Shown: positions 35,406 through 45,254 of the stretch, one piece after another
How positions within the stretch are numbered: position 1 is the first letter of the stretch
How the letters are laid out: each line of letters starts with the position of its first letter
From: Roseococcus thiosulfatophilus
Lineage (GTDB): Bacteria; Pseudomonadota; Alphaproteobacteria; Acetobacterales; Acetobacteraceae
Assembly: GCF_017311575.1 (NCBI RefSeq)
Contig: NZ_JAFFQY010000005.1
Coordinates: 79,236-143,235, forward strand
DNA: 64,000 nucleotides
Direction: 5' to 3'
Notes under the pieces: model-generated
The model's input: the letters and a program-made list of their open reading frames with translations, nothing else
Told to the model about the DNA's origin: nothing
Databases searched by the model: none
Position numbers and translations under genes: made by a program

Positions 35406-35418
35406 AGGACGCACCGCC

Positions 35419-35793
35419 ATGACCGAGCTGAAATTCACCAAGGACCATGAGTGGCTGCGGATGGAGGGCCAGGTGGCCGTCATCGGCATCACCGACCACG
35501 CGCAGACCGCGCTGGGCGATGTGGTGTTCGTGGACCTGCCCGAGGTCGGCCGCGAGGTCACGGCCGGCGAGGCCATCGCCGTGGTGGAGAGCGTGAAGGC
35601 CGCCTCCGACGTCTATGCCCCTATCACCGGCCGCGTGGTGGAGGTGAACGAGGCGCTGACCGACGACCCCTCCAAGGTGAATGCGGAACCGACCGGCGCC
35701 GGCTGGTTCTTCAAGATCGAGGCCAGCGGCGCCCTGCCGGATGATCTGCTGGACGCCGACGCCTACAACGCCTTCGTGGACAGCCTCGCATGA
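35419..35793 (+). CDS. gcvH: Glycine cleavage system H protein
   Basis: A 124-aa lipoyl carrier protein. The lipoylated lysine is Lys60 in [15 protein letters not shown]. The ends KFTKDHEWL and GWFFKI are typical. It shuttles the aminomethyl arm among P, T and L proteins. ATG 35419 has AAGGA nine bases upstream. Its stop overlaps the gcvP start (ATGA). No lpdA-type L protein gene is in the window. Confidence 0.97.
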   Translation: MTELKFTKDHEWLRMEGQVAVIGITDHAQTALGDVVFVDLPEVGREVTAGEAIAVVESVKAASDVYAPITGRVVEVNEALTDDPSKVNAEPTGAGWFFKIEASGALPDDLLDADAYNAFVDSLA

Positions 35794-38681
35794 GCACGCT
35801 CGACGAATTGCGCGCCCTGGAGGACCAGGGCGAATTCATCCGCCGCCACATCGGCCCCACCGAGGCCGAGATCCAGCAGATGCTGGAGGTGGTCGGCTGC
35901 ACCAGCCTCGAGCAGATGGTGGGCCGCACCGTCCCCGCCGGCATCCGCGGCGTGGACTTTTCCGCGCTGCCGGCCCCGGTGAACGAGGCCGCGGCCATCG
36001 CGGAGCTGCGCGCGCTGAGCGAGCGCAACATCCGCAAGCGGTCCCTGATCGGCATGGGCTATCACGGTACGCACACGCCGCCGGTGATCTTGCGGAACAT
36101 CCTGGAAAACCCGGGCTGGTACACCGCCTACACGCCCTACCAGGCGGAAATCGCCCAGGGGCGGCTGGAGGCGCTGGTCAACTTCCAGACCATGATCTGC
36201 GACCTGACGGGCCTGCCCGTGGCCGGCGCCTCGCTGCTCGACGAGGCGACGGCGGCGGCCGAGGCGGTCACGCTCGCCCACTCCGCCCACAAAGGGAAGG
36301 GCGATGTGCTGGTGGTGGCCGAGGATTGCCACCCGCAGACCATCGCCGTGCTGCGCGTGCGCGCGGAACCTGTCGGCATCAAGCTGGTCCTGGCCGCGCC
36401 CGCCAAGCTGGCCGAGGTGATCGCCGCCCAAAAGCCCTTCGCCGTCGTCACGCAATATCCCGGCACGACCGGCGCGCTGCGTGACATCGCCCCCGAAATC
36501 CAGGCCGCGCATGAGGCCGGCGCGCTCGCCATCGTCGCCGCCGATCTGCTGGCGCTGACGCTGGTGACGCCGCCGGGCGAGATGGGCGCCGATATCGTCG
36601 TCGGTTCCTCCCAGCGCTTCGGCGTGCCGCTCGGTTATGGCGGGCCGCATGCGGGCTTCATCGCGGTGAAGGATGCGCTGAAGCGCAGCCTGCCGGGCCG
36701 GCTGGTCGGCGTCTCGGTGGATGCGGCCGGCGCGCCGGCCATGCGCCTCGCTTTGCAAACGCGCGAGCAGCATATCCGCCGCGAGAAGGCCACCTCCAAC
36801 ATCTGCACCGCCCAGGTGCTGCTGGCGGTCATGGCCTCGATGTATGCCGTCTGGCACGGGCCGGAGGGGCTGAAGCGCATCGCCCGCCGCGTGGCGCTCC
36901 AGGCCCGCATGCTGGCCGGTGCGGCGCGCGAGGGCGGCTTCACGCTGCGCCATGACGCCTTCTTCGACACCATCGTGGTGGAGACGGGCGCGCGCACCGA
37001 GGCGCTGATGGAGGCCGCGCTGACCGCCGGCTTCAACCTGCGCCGCGTGGGCACGGACGCCGTGGCCGTGGCGCTGGACGAGACGGTGACGCGCGCCGAA
37101 CTCGCCACGCTCGCCAAGCTGCTGGGCGGCGTGGAACTGGGCGCCACCGCGGGCGGCATTCCCTCTGGCCTGCACCGCGCCAGCGCCTTCCTCACGGCCG
37201 AGGTGTTCAACACCCACCACGCCGAGCACGCCATGCTGCGCTACATGAAGCGGCTGGAGGACAAGGACGTGGCGCTGAACCGCTCCATGATCCCGCTCGG
37301 CTCCTGCACCATGAAGCTGAACGCGACGGCGGAGATGATCCCCGTCACCTTCCCGGGCTTCGCGGACATCCATCCCTTCGCGCCGGTGGACCAGGCGCGC
37401 GGCTACCTGGCCATGATCCGGCAGCTTGAGGCCTGGCTGTGCGGCGTGACCGGCTTCGCGGCCGTGTCGCTCCAGCCCAATGCGGGCAGCCAGGGCGAAT
37501 ATGCGGGGCTGCTCGCCATCCGCGCCTATCACCAGGCGCGGGGCGAGGGGCACCGGAACATCTGCCTCATTCCCTCCAGCGCGCATGGCACCAACCCCGC
37601 CAGCGCGGTGATGGCGGGCATGAAGGTGGTGGTGACCGCCTGCGACCGCGACGGCAACGTGGACCTGGACGACCTGCGCGCGAAGGCGGCCCAGCACGGG
37701 CCGAACCTGGCCGCGCTGATGGTGACCTACCCCTCCACCCATGGCGTGTATGAGGAGCGGATCCGCGAAATCTGCGCCGTCATCCACGACCAGGGCGGGC
37801 AGGTCTACATGGATGGCGCCAACATGAACGCGCAGGTGGGGCTGACCTCACCGGCGGCCATCGGCGCCGATGTGTGCCATTTGAACCTGCACAAGACCTT
37901 CTGCATCCCGCATGGCGGCGGCGGGCCCGGCGTGGGGCCGATCGGCGTCGCGGCGCACCTGGCGCCCCACCTGCCCAACCACCCGCTGGTGGCCGAGGCC
38001 GGCCCCGCCACGGGCTTCGGCCCGGTCAGCGCCGCGCCCTTCGGCAGCGCCGCCATCCTGCCCATCAGCTACGCCTATATCCGCATGATGGGCGGCGAGG
38101 GGCTGACGCGCGCGACCGAGGTCGCCATCCTCAACGCCAACTACATGGCGGCCCGGCTGCGCGACCACTTCCCCATCCTCTACCGTGGCGGGCAGGGCAT
38201 GGTGGCGCATGAGTGCATCCTGGACTGCCGCGGCTTCCAGCAGGGCGGCGGCGTGATGGTCGAGGACATCGCCAAGCGCCTCCAGGATTACGGCTTCCAC
38301 GCCCCCACCATGTCCTGGCCCGTGTCGGGCACGCTGATGGTGGAGCCGACGGAGAGCGAGACCAAGGCGGAACTGGACCGCTTCATCGAGGCCATGATCG
38401 CCATCCGCGCCGAAATCCGCGCGGTGGAGCAGGGCCGGATGGACCGGGCCGACAACCCGCTGAAGAACGCCCCCCACACGGCGGCGGAGGTGATGGCCAC
38501 CAGCTGGACCCACCCCTACTCGCGCGAACAGGCCGCCTTCCCGCTGCCCTGGGTGCGCGCCGCCAAGTACTGGCCGCCGGTGAAGCGGGTGGACAATGTC
38601 TATGGCGACCGCAACCTGGTCTGCACCTGCGCGCCGCTGGAGGAATATGCCGCCACGGTGACGCTCCAGGCGGCGGAGTAG
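35790..38681 (+). CDS. gcvP: Glycine decarboxylase, single-chain P protein
   Basis: A 963-aa intact P protein with both halves fused. The PLP lysine is near residue 702 in [29 protein letters not shown] and EPTESE near the C-terminus are also conserved. It decarboxylates glycine and passes the aminomethyl group to lipoyl-GcvH. It overlaps gcvH by 4 bp. The thrC gene follows after a 33-bp gap. Confidence 0.97.
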   Translation: MSTLDELRALEDQGEFIRRHIGPTEAEIQQMLEVVGCTSLEQMVGRTVPAGIRGVDFSALPAPVNEAAAIAELRALSERNIRKRSLIGMGYHGTHTPPVILRNILENPGWYTAYTPYQAEIAQGRLEALVNFQTMICDLTGLPVAGASLLDEATAAAEAVTLAHSAHKGKGDVLVVAEDCHPQTIAVLRVRAEPVGIKLVLAAPAKLAEVIAAQKPFAVVTQYPGTTGALRDIAPEIQAAHEAGALAIVAADLLALTLVTPPGEMGADIVVGSSQRFGVPLGYGGPHAGFIAVKDALKRSLPGRLVGVSVDAAGAPAMRLALQTREQHIRREKATSNICTAQVLLAVMASMYAVWHGPEGLKRIARRVALQARMLAGAAREGGFTLRHDAFFDTIVVETGARTEALMEAALTAGFNLRRVGTDAVAVALDETVTRAELATLAKLLGGVELGATAGGIPSGLHRASAFLTAEVFNTHHAEHAMLRYMKRLEDKDVALNRSMIPLGSCTMKLNATAEMIPVTFPGFADIHPFAPVDQARGYLAMIRQLEAWLCGVTGFAAVSLQPNAGSQGEYAGLLAIRAYHQARGEGHRNICLIPSSAHGTNPASAVMAGMKVVVTACDRDGNVDLDDLRAKAAQHGPNLAALMVTYPSTHGVYEERIREICAVIHDQGGQVYMDGANMNAQVGLTSPAAIGADVCHLNLHKTFCIPHGGGGPGVGPIGVAAHLAPHLPNHPLVAEAGPATGFGPVSAAPFGSAAILPISYAYIRMMGGEGLTRATEVAILNANYMAARLRDHFPILYRGGQGMVAHECILDCRGFQQGGGVMVEDIAKRLQDYGFHAPTMSWPVSGTLMVEPTESETKAELDRFIEAMIAIRAEIRAVEQGRMDRADNPLKNAPHTAAEVMATSWTHPYSREQAAFPLPWVRAAKYWPPVKRVDNVYGDRNLVCTCAPLEEYAATVTLQAAE

Positions 38682-38714
38682 CAAGTGGGGGCGGGAGGCG
38701 CTATCTCCTGCCCC

Positions 38715-40121
38715 ATGCGCTACATCTCCACCCGAGGCGAAGCCGCCCCCCGCGGCTTCGAGGATGTCCTGCTCGCCGGCCTGGCCGAGGATGGCGGGCT
38801 GTTCGTGCCCGAGACCTGGCCGACGCCGACGCCGGCCGAATGGCACGCCCTGCGCGGCCTGCCCTTCGCGGAGCTGTCGGCCCGCATCCTCCATCGCTTC
38901 ACGGGCGATGCGCTGGGCTTCGACGAACTGCACGCCCTGACGCGCGACGCCTATGCCAGCTTCCGCCACCCGGCCGTGGTGCCGCTGGTGCAGCTGGGTC
39001 CCCGCGACTTCGCGCTGGAGCTGTTCCACGGCCCGACGCTCGCCTTCAAGGATGTGGCGCTGCAATTGCTGGGCCGCCTCTTCGACCATGTGCTGGCGAA
39101 GCGCGGCGAGCGCATCACCATCGTGGGCGCCACCAGCGGCGACACGGGATCGGCCGCCATCGAGGCCTGCCGCGACCGCGCCTCGGTGGACATCGTCATC
39201 CTCCACCCCGAGGGCCGCACCAGCGAGGTGCAGCGCCGGCAGATGACGACCGTCATGTCCCCCAACGTGGCGAACCTCGCCATCCAGGGGTCGTTCGACG
39301 ATTGCCAGGACATGGTGAAGGCCATGTTCGTGGACGCGCCCTTCCGCACCGAGATGCGGCTGGCGGCGGTGAATTCCATCAACTGGGCGCGCATCGCGGC
39401 GCAGATTCCCTATTACGTCGCATCGGCACTCGCGCTTGGCGCGCCGGAGCGCGAGGTGGCCGTCTCCGTCCCCACCGGCAATTTCGGCAATGTGCTGGCG
39501 GCCTGGGCGGCGAAGCGCATGGGCCTGCCCATCAGCCACTTCATCGTGGCGTCCAACCGCAACGACATCCTCACGCGCTTCCTCACGGCCAATGACATGT
39601 CGGCGCGGCCGGTGGAGCCCTCGCTCTCGCCCTCGATGGACATCCAGGTCAGCTCCAATTTCGAGCGCCTGCTGTTCGAGCTGCTGGGCCGCGACCCGCG
39701 CGCCACCGCCCGCATGATGCAGGATTTCCGCGCCACTGGCCGCATGCCCGTGCCCGACGCCGCCTGGCGCCAGGCCAGCGCCGCCTTCACCGGCTTCGCG
39801 CTGTCGGACGAGGACACGCTGGCCGAAATCCGCCACTGGCACGCGGCGGCGGACTATCTGGCGGACCCGCACACGGCCATCGGCCTCGCCGCCGCCCGCG
39901 CCCATGCGCCGGCGGATGCCTCCATCCCCGTCATTACCGCCGCCACAGCGCATCCCGCGAAGTTCCCCGACGCGGTGCAGCAGGCCACGGGCTTCCGCCC
40001 GCCCTTGCCGCCGGCGCTCGCTGATCTCTATGACCGGCCGGAGCGTTTCTCGGTGCTGCCCAATGACCTCGCCGCCGCCCAGGGCTTCGTGCGCGCGCAC
40101 GCCCTCCGCAACGCGGCGTGA
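38715..40121 (+). CDS. thrC: Threonine synthase
   Basis: A 468-aa PLP enzyme that converts O-phosphohomoserine to threonine. The PLP lysine is Lys112 in HGPTLAFKDVALQ, and GATSGDTGSAA and VPTGNFGN form the phosphate/cofactor loops. ATG 38715 (MRYISTRGEAAPRGF) matches the usual N-terminus; an upstream in-frame GTG at 38685 would add ten non-conserved residues. The order thrC-M16 peptidase is common in alphaproteobacteria. Confidence 0.94.
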   Translation: MRYISTRGEAAPRGFEDVLLAGLAEDGGLFVPETWPTPTPAEWHALRGLPFAELSARILHRFTGDALGFDELHALTRDAYASFRHPAVVPLVQLGPRDFALELFHGPTLAFKDVALQLLGRLFDHVLAKRGERITIVGATSGDTGSAAIEACRDRASVDIVILHPEGRTSEVQRRQMTTVMSPNVANLAIQGSFDDCQDMVKAMFVDAPFRTEMRLAAVNSINWARIAAQIPYYVASALALGAPEREVAVSVPTGNFGNVLAAWAAKRMGLPISHFIVASNRNDILTRFLTANDMSARPVEPSLSPSMDIQVSSNFERLLFELLGRDPRATARMMQDFRATGRMPVPDAAWRQASAAFTGFALSDEDTLAEIRHWHAAADYLADPHTAIGLAAARAHAPADASIPVITAATAHPAKFPDAVQQATGFRPPLPPALADLYDRPERFSVLPNDLAAAQGFVRAHALRNAA

Positions 40122-40138
40122 AGGACCACATACACCCC

Positions 40139-41404
40139 ATGTCCGAATCCCTCCGCCTCACCACCCTGCCTTCGGGCCTCGTCGTCGTCACCGACCACAT
40201 GCCGCGCGTCGAGACCGTCTCCATCGGCGCCTATGTCCATGCCGGCACGCGGCATGAGAGCGCGCCGGAGAACGGCGCCTCCCACTTCCTCGAACACATG
40301 GCCTTCAAGGGCACGGCGCGCCGCGACGCGGCCGCCATCGCGCGCGAGATCGAGAATGTCGGCGGCCACATCAACGCCTACACGGCGCGCGAGCAGACCG
40401 CCTATTACTGCAAGGTGCTGAAGGAAGATCTGGGCCTCGCCGCCGACATCATTGGCGACATCCTCTGCCACTCCACCCTGACGCCCGAGGAGCTGGAGCG
40501 CGAACGCGGCGTCATCCTGCAGGAGATCGGCCAGGCGAACGACACGCCGGACGACATCATCTTCGACCATTTCCAGCACGCCTGCTTCCCCGAGCAGCCC
40601 ATGGGCCGGCCCACGCTCGGCACCGAGCAGACCATCGAGACCATGAAGCGCGAGGCACTGACCGGCTACATGGCGCGCCACTACGGCCCGTCGCGCACCG
40701 TGGTGGCCGCGGCCGGCGCCGTCTCGCACGAGGCGGTGCTGGAACTGGTGCAGGCGCATTTCGCGGACCTGCCCCAGGTGGCGCCCCCGACCCCCGAGGC
40801 CGCGCGCTACCTGGGCGGCGAATTCCGCGAGGAGCGCGACCTCGACCAGGTGCACCTGGTGCTGGGCTTCCCCTCCGCCCACTACACGGACCGCGACCAC
40901 TACCCGGTGCTGCTGCTCTCCACCCTGCTGGGCGGCGGCATGTCCTCGCGCCTGTTCCAGGAAATCCGGGAGCGGCGGGGGCTCGTCTATTCCATCTACT
41001 CCTTCGCGCACCCCTACCAGGACAGCGGCATCTTCGCCCTCTACGCCGGCACGGGCGAGGAGCAGGCGGCGGAACTGGTGCCCGTGGCCGTCGAGGAACT
41101 CCGCCGCGTCCAGCTCGACGTGACGCAGGAGGAGCTGGACCGCGCCAAGGCGCAGCTTCGCGCCTCGCTGCTCATGTCGCTGGAATCCACCGGCAGCCGC
41201 TGCGAGCAGATCGCGCGGCACATCCAGATCCATGGCCGCGTCATCCCCATCGAGGAAACCAAGGCCCGCATCGCCGCCGTGACGGTCGAGGACATCCAGC
41301 GCGCCGCGCACCGCCTCTTCCGCGCGCGGCCCACACTGGCGACCATGGGCCCCATCGGCCGCGTGCCGGGGCTGGCCCAGATCGCGGAGAAGCTGGCGGC
41401 ATGA
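40139..41404 (+). CDS. M16-family zinc metallopeptidase
   Basis: A 421-aa single-unit peptidase. The inverted zinc motif HFLEH is at residues 49-53, with the third Glu ligand further on in an EIENVGG/ERERGVILQE-type helix region. The C-terminal inactive-half features GGGMSSRLFQEIRERRGLVYS are typical of mitochondrial-processing-peptidase-like M16B proteins. Substrates in bacteria are uncertain. ATG 40139 is preferred to GTG 40118, which overlaps the thrC stop, because it gives the standard N-terminus. It overlaps pmbA by 4 bp. Confidence 0.9.
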   Translation: MSESLRLTTLPSGLVVVTDHMPRVETVSIGAYVHAGTRHESAPENGASHFLEHMAFKGTARRDAAAIAREIENVGGHINAYTAREQTAYYCKVLKEDLGLAADIIGDILCHSTLTPEELERERGVILQEIGQANDTPDDIIFDHFQHACFPEQPMGRPTLGTEQTIETMKREALTGYMARHYGPSRTVVAAAGAVSHEAVLELVQAHFADLPQVAPPTPEAARYLGGEFREERDLDQVHLVLGFPSAHYTDRDHYPVLLLSTLLGGGMSSRLFQEIRERRGLVYSIYSFAHPYQDSGIFALYAGTGEEQAAELVPVAVEELRRVQLDVTQEELDRAKAQLRASLLMSLESTGSRCEQIARHIQIHGRVIPIEETKARIAAVTVEDIQRAAHRLFRARPTLATMGPIGRVPGLAQIAEKLAA

Positions 41405-42726
41405 ACAGCCAGGACCTGTTGGGCGCGCTGCTCGACGCCGCGAAGCGCGCGGGCGCCGACCAGGCCGATGCGCTGCTGGTGCGCTCGGCCTCGCTGGCCG
41501 TGCAGCGGCGCCTGGGCGAGATCGAGCAGCTGGAGCGCAGCGAGGGCGTGGACCTCGGGCTGCGCGTCTTCGTGGGCCAGCGCGTCGCCATCGTCAGCGC
41601 CACCGAGGCACGCCCTGGAGGTTTCGCCGCCCTGGCCGAACGCGCCGTCGCCATGGCGCGGATCGTGCCCGAGGACCGCTTCGCGCAAATCCTGGACGCG
41701 CCGGCCCCCAGCATGGCCGCGCTCGACCTCGATGACGGCGAGGCGCCCGAGGCCGAGGCGCTGCTGGCCCGCGCCGCGCTCGCCGAGGAAGCGGCGCTCG
41801 CCGTGAAGGGCGTGACCAACAGCGAGGGTGCCTCCGCCGGCTGGTCGCGCGGCACGCGCAGCCTCGCCACCTCGCGCGGCTTCTTCGGTGAGTATGGGCG
41901 CGGTTCGCACAGCGTCTCCGCCACCGCCCTGGCCGGCGAGGGCACCGGCATGCAGCGCGACTATGACTATGCCAGCGCCGTCTACCTCTCCGAACTGGAG
42001 GACGCCGCCGCCATCGGCCGCCGTGCCGGCGAACAGGCGGTGGCGCGGCTGAACCCCACGCGGCCCAAATCCGCCGTGCTGCCGGTGGTCTATCACCCGC
42101 GCGTCGCGTCCTCGCTGCTGGGGCATCTGGTGGGCGCGATCAATGGCGCCTCCATCGCGCGCGGCACCTCCTTCCTGAAGGATGCCATGGGCACGCAGAT
42201 CCTGCCGCGCGGGATGAACGTGGTGGATGACCCGCTGCGCCCGCGCGGCCCCCGCTCCCGCCCCTTCGACGGCGAGGGCCAGGCGGGCCAGCGCCGCGCC
42301 CTGGTCGAGGATGGCGTGCTCACCACCTGGCTGCTGGACAGCCGGAGTGCCGCGCAGCTCGGCCTCGCCTCCACCGGCCATGCGGCGCGCGGCACGGGCG
42401 GGCCGCCCTCGCCCTCGCCCACCAATCTCTGGCTGGAGGCGGGCCACCTCTCGCCCGCCGCGCTGACGGCGGACATCAAGCTGGGTCTCTACGTCACCGA
42501 GCTCATCGGCATGGGGGTGAATGGCCTGACGGGCGATTACTCGCGCGGGGCCGCCGGCTTCATGATCCGCGACGGGCAACTGGCCGAGCCGGTGGGCGAG
42601 ATCACCATCGCGGGCAAGCTGCCTGAGATGTTCCGCGCGCTCACCGCCGCCGATGACCTGGAATTCAAGCGCGGCACCGATGCGCCGACGCTGCGCGTGG
42701 ATGGGATGACGCTGGCGGGGGCGTAA
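41401..42726 (+). CDS. pmbA: PmbA/TldE subunit of the TldD-TldE peptidase
   Basis: A 441-aa protein of the TldD/PmbA (U62) family; motifs include SEGVDLGLRVFVGQR, GYDY-type text around MQRDYDYASAV, and the C-terminal GLTGDYSRGAAGFMIRDGQ. It lacks the HExxxH metal site of TldD, as expected of PmbA/TldE. TldD-TldE heterodimers degrade unfolded peptides and process microcin-type precursors. A tldD gene is not in the window. It overlaps the M16 gene by 4 bp and converges on the next gene. Confidence 0.9.
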   Translation: MNSQDLLGALLDAAKRAGADQADALLVRSASLAVQRRLGEIEQLERSEGVDLGLRVFVGQRVAIVSATEARPGGFAALAERAVAMARIVPEDRFAQILDAPAPSMAALDLDDGEAPEAEALLARAALAEEAALAVKGVTNSEGASAGWSRGTRSLATSRGFFGEYGRGSHSVSATALAGEGTGMQRDYDYASAVYLSELEDAAAIGRRAGEQAVARLNPTRPKSAVLPVVYHPRVASSLLGHLVGAINGASIARGTSFLKDAMGTQILPRGMNVVDDPLRPRGPRSRPFDGEGQAGQRRALVEDGVLTTWLLDSRSAAQLGLASTGHAARGTGGPPSPSPTNLWLEAGHLSPAALTADIKLGLYVTELIGMGVNGLTGDYSRGAAGFMIRDGQLAEPVGEITIAGKLPEMFRALTAADDLEFKRGTDAPTLRVDGMTLAGA

Positions 42727-42734
42727 ACGCGCGC

Positions 42735-43589
42735 CTACCCCTTCCGCGCCACCAGCAGACGATACCGCACGAAGCCCTCCGTCTGGAGGGTTTCCAGCAT
42801 GATCCCGCCGATCTCCGCCTCCGCGCGCACGCCGAAGCCCAGCGCGCGCCGCAGCCGCGGGCGCCAGGCCTTCAGCTCACGCAGGCGGGGTTCCGCCTGG
42901 TCCCTGCTGCGCACCCGCAGCAGCGGCGAGAGGTCGCGCTCTTCCACCAGCGTCAGCCCCGCCTCCTCCATGGCCCGCACCCAGCCCGCGCGTGTGGGCG
43001 CCACCGGGCAGCGCCAGTAGCGGCGGAACAGGGCGAAGCGGCGCGCGGCCTCGGGCGGCATGGCCTCCTCCGGCATGTCGTCCACCATGACCAGGTGCCC
43101 GCCCGGCGCCAGCACCGAGGCCAGCACGGCGATGGTCGCCGCGGGTGCCGCGGAATGGATCAGGCTCTCGATGCCGATGATCAGGTCGAAGGGCCCGGGC
43201 GGCGGCATGTCATAGGATTGCACGCGGATGCGCGCCTGGTCGGCCAGCCCCGCCGCCGCCAGGGCCGCACCGCCGCGCTGGCGCTGCGCCTCGGACAGGG
43301 TCAGCCCCGTCCAGTCCCCGCCCAGGCGCGGTGCCAGGTCCAGCATGGTCGCGCCATAGCCGCAGCCGGCATCGAGCACGCGCGGCGCCTCGGGCAGCGC
43401 CACCCCCTCCAGCATCAACCGGTGCAGCACATAGGGCGAGGGCGCACCGCCGTCCGGGTCGGTCAGGGCGCGGTGGATGGGGTGGGCGGCCTCGCCCTCC
43501 GCGCGGCGCTCCTCGAAGAAGGACAGCCCGTCCAACCAACGATAGTAACGGGCAACCCTGCGGGCCTGGCGTGTGGCAAGCGATGACAT
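42735..43589 (-). CDS. Class I SAM-dependent methyltransferase
   Basis: A 284-aa methyltransferase. The SAM motif is VLDAGCGYGATML, followed by GLTLSEAQRQRG, an LIIGIESLIHSA segment and APGGHLVMVDDM. The layout resembles small-molecule or lipid C-/O-methyltransferases; the acceptor is unknown. It lies 19 bp before flhG on the same strand and 8 bp from the convergent pmbA stop, so its position beside the flagellar cluster may be chance. Confidence 0.82.
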   Translation of the reverse strand: MSSLATRQARRVARYYRWLDGLSFFEERRAEGEAAHPIHRALTDPDGGAPSPYVLHRLMLEGVALPEAPRVLDAGCGYGATMLDLAPRLGGDWTGLTLSEAQRQRGGAALAAAGLADQARIRVQSYDMPPPGPFDLIIGIESLIHSAAPAATIAVLASVLAPGGHLVMVDDMPEEAMPPEAARRFALFRRYWRCPVAPTRAGWVRAMEEAGLTLVEERDLSPLLRVRSRDQAEPRLRELKAWRPRLRRALGFGVRAEAEIGGIMLETLQTEGFVRYRLLVARKG

Positions 43590-43608
43590 CGCAAGGTGAG
43601 ATGGGGTG

Positions 43609-44355
43609 TCACGCGGCCTTTCCGAGGGGGGTGGCCCGCAACGCCGCCGCCAAGATCCGCAAATCCCGGGCGGCGGGGCTGGCCGGGTGGCGCGTCAGCA
43701 GCGGGGCCTGGGCGCGGATGGCGGCCGGCACCTTGGCGTCGCGCCGCACATGGCCCAGCAGCTTCACCCCCTGGCCCAGGAAATGCCGGCAGGCCTGGTC
43801 CAGCGCGCCATGCACCCGCGCGGCCTGGGCCGGGCCCTGCACCATGTTGGCGACCAGCGCGGCCTGGCCCCCGCCATCCGTCCGGTGCAGTTTCAGCACG
43901 GCATAGGCGTCGGTCAGGGAGGTGGGTTCCTCGGTGACGACGACCAGCAAAAGGTCCGCCGCGGCGGCCAGGCGGCGCTGCGCGAGGGAGAGGCCGGCGC
44001 CGAGGTCCAGCACCACCTCCTCCACTGGCAGGGCGCGCAGCAGGGCCACCATGCGGTCCAGCCCCTCGGCCCCCAGCGAAGCCAGCCCCGCGGCGCCCGA
44101 CCGGCCCGGCAGCAGGGCGAAGCCGGCGGGGTGCGGCGTCAGCGCCTGTTCCGCCGTGCAGGCGCCGGTCAGCACATGGCCGAGGTCCCGCGCCGGCGTC
44201 ACGCCCAGCTGCACATCCACATTGGCGAGCCCGAGATCGCCATCCACCAGCGCCGTGCGCGCACCCCCCTCCGCCAGCGCCTGGGCGAGGCCGATGGCGA
44301 GGCAGGTCTTCCCCACACCCCCCTTGCCGGAGGCGATGACCGTCAGTCGCGTCAT
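43609..44355 (-). CDS. flhG: Flagellar number regulator FlhG (FleN/MinD-like ATPase)
   Basis: A 248-aa ParA/MinD-type ATPase with the deviant Walker A KGGVGKT and the switch segment LVDGDLGLANVDVQLG, followed by LDLGAGLS. FlhG/FleN limits flagellar number and works with FlhF at the pole. ATG 44355 begins the first beta strand (RLTVIASGKGG) and overlaps the flhF stop by 4 bp. An amphipathic C-terminal helix is not obvious. Confidence 0.88.
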   Translation of the reverse strand: MTRLTVIASGKGGVGKTCLAIGLAQALAEGGARTALVDGDLGLANVDVQLGVTPARDLGHVLTGACTAEQALTPHPAGFALLPGRSGAAGLASLGAEGLDRMVALLRALPVEEVVLDLGAGLSLAQRRLAAAADLLLVVVTEEPTSLTDAYAVLKLHRTDGGGQAALVANMVQGPAQAARVHGALDQACRHFLGQGVKLLGHVRRDAKVPAAIRAQAPLLTRHPASPAARDLRILAAALRATPLGKAA

Positions 44356-45251
44356 GGCGCGCACTCCAGGGGTGTGCCGGGGGCGGCGCTGAGGCGCGCG
44401 GCCAGCCATTCGGCGGAAAGAGGGTGCAGGCCGCGCGCCACCTGCGGGCCGATGCCGGCCTCGGTCAGCGCCAGGCCCGCGGCGGCGGCGGCCAGCACGC
44501 CGCCCAGGCGCCGCGCGCTGTCGAGGCGCGTGGCGATCATGTGCCGCGCGCCCAGCAGGTGGAAGGCGCGGGCCAGGTCGGCGCTTTCCTCGGCGTCCAG
44601 CCCGCCGGGCAGCACCAGCACGGGCGTCGCGCCCGCGGCCTCGATGAGGCGGTGCAGGCGTTCGGCCTGGGAAGCGTCGAAGGGGTCGCAGCCGAAGCCG
44701 TCCAGGAAGGCGGGCTGGCCGGGTTCGCGCCGCTGCACGGATTTGGCCAGCACCTCGGGCTGGGCGGCGACGGCCAGCGTCAACCGCAGCAGCCGCGTGA
44801 AGGCGGCGAGCTGTTCCACGGCACCCGCCCGCGCGCCATCGGCCGTCACCACCAGCGGGGTCTGCCCGGCCATGGTGGCGCGCGCGGCGAGCTTCGCGCA
44901 GGTCAGCGTCTTGCCCGCGCCGGGCGGGCCCACTAGCAGCAGCGGCCGCTCCAGCGGTAGCGGCGCGAAGGCGAGATGCGCGGCCAGCGCCGGCGCCAGC
45001 CGCCCCTGGCCCAGCCGCATGGCCAGCGGCGCGGGCAGGTTGTGCCGCGCGAGCGCGGGTGGAAGGTCCAGCGGCGCGGCCGCGCCCTCGGGCGGGATCA
45101 GCAGCGGTTCCGCCACGTCGAGCGCGGCCGTCACCTCCACCCCCCCGCCCACGCGCCGGGTGTCGAGGATGATGGCCTCCTCCCCCAGCGCGTCACGCGC
45201 GGCGGCCAGCGCCAGCGAGGCATTGCGGCCATGGAAGACGCGCAGCTGCAT
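44352..45251 (-). CDS. flhF: Flagellar SRP-type GTPase FlhF, short and with degenerate G3
   Basis: A 299-aa protein, shorter than the usual 380-450. The P-loop is GPPGAGKT (108-115). ADGARAGAVEQL corresponds to the family TDTYRIGAVEQL, and TRLD (241-244) to TKLD. The G3 motif DTAGR is replaced by DGFGC near 184-188. The N-terminal MQLRVFHGRNASLALAAARDAL segment is typical. FlhF recruits the flagellar machinery to the pole. It lies 3 bp after flhA and overlaps flhG by 4 bp. Confidence 0.85.
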   Translation of the reverse strand: MQLRVFHGRNASLALAAARDALGEEAIILDTRRVGGGVEVTAALDVAEPLLIPPEGAAAPLDLPPALARHNLPAPLAMRLGQGRLAPALAAHLAFAPLPLERPLLLVGPPGAGKTLTCAKLAARATMAGQTPLVVTADGARAGAVEQLAAFTRLLRLTLAVAAQPEVLAKSVQRREPGQPAFLDGFGCDPFDASQAERLHRLIEAAGATPVLVLPGGLDAEESADLARAFHLLGARHMIATRLDSARRLGGVLAAAAAGLALTEAGIGPQVARGLHPLSAEWLAARLSAAPGTPLECAP

Positions 45252-45254
45252 GGA

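Noticed and set aside
37848..40100. Long antisense frame across gcvP and thrC
   Set aside because: Both plus-strand genes are clearly recognised; the antisense product has no domain or ribosome-binding site.
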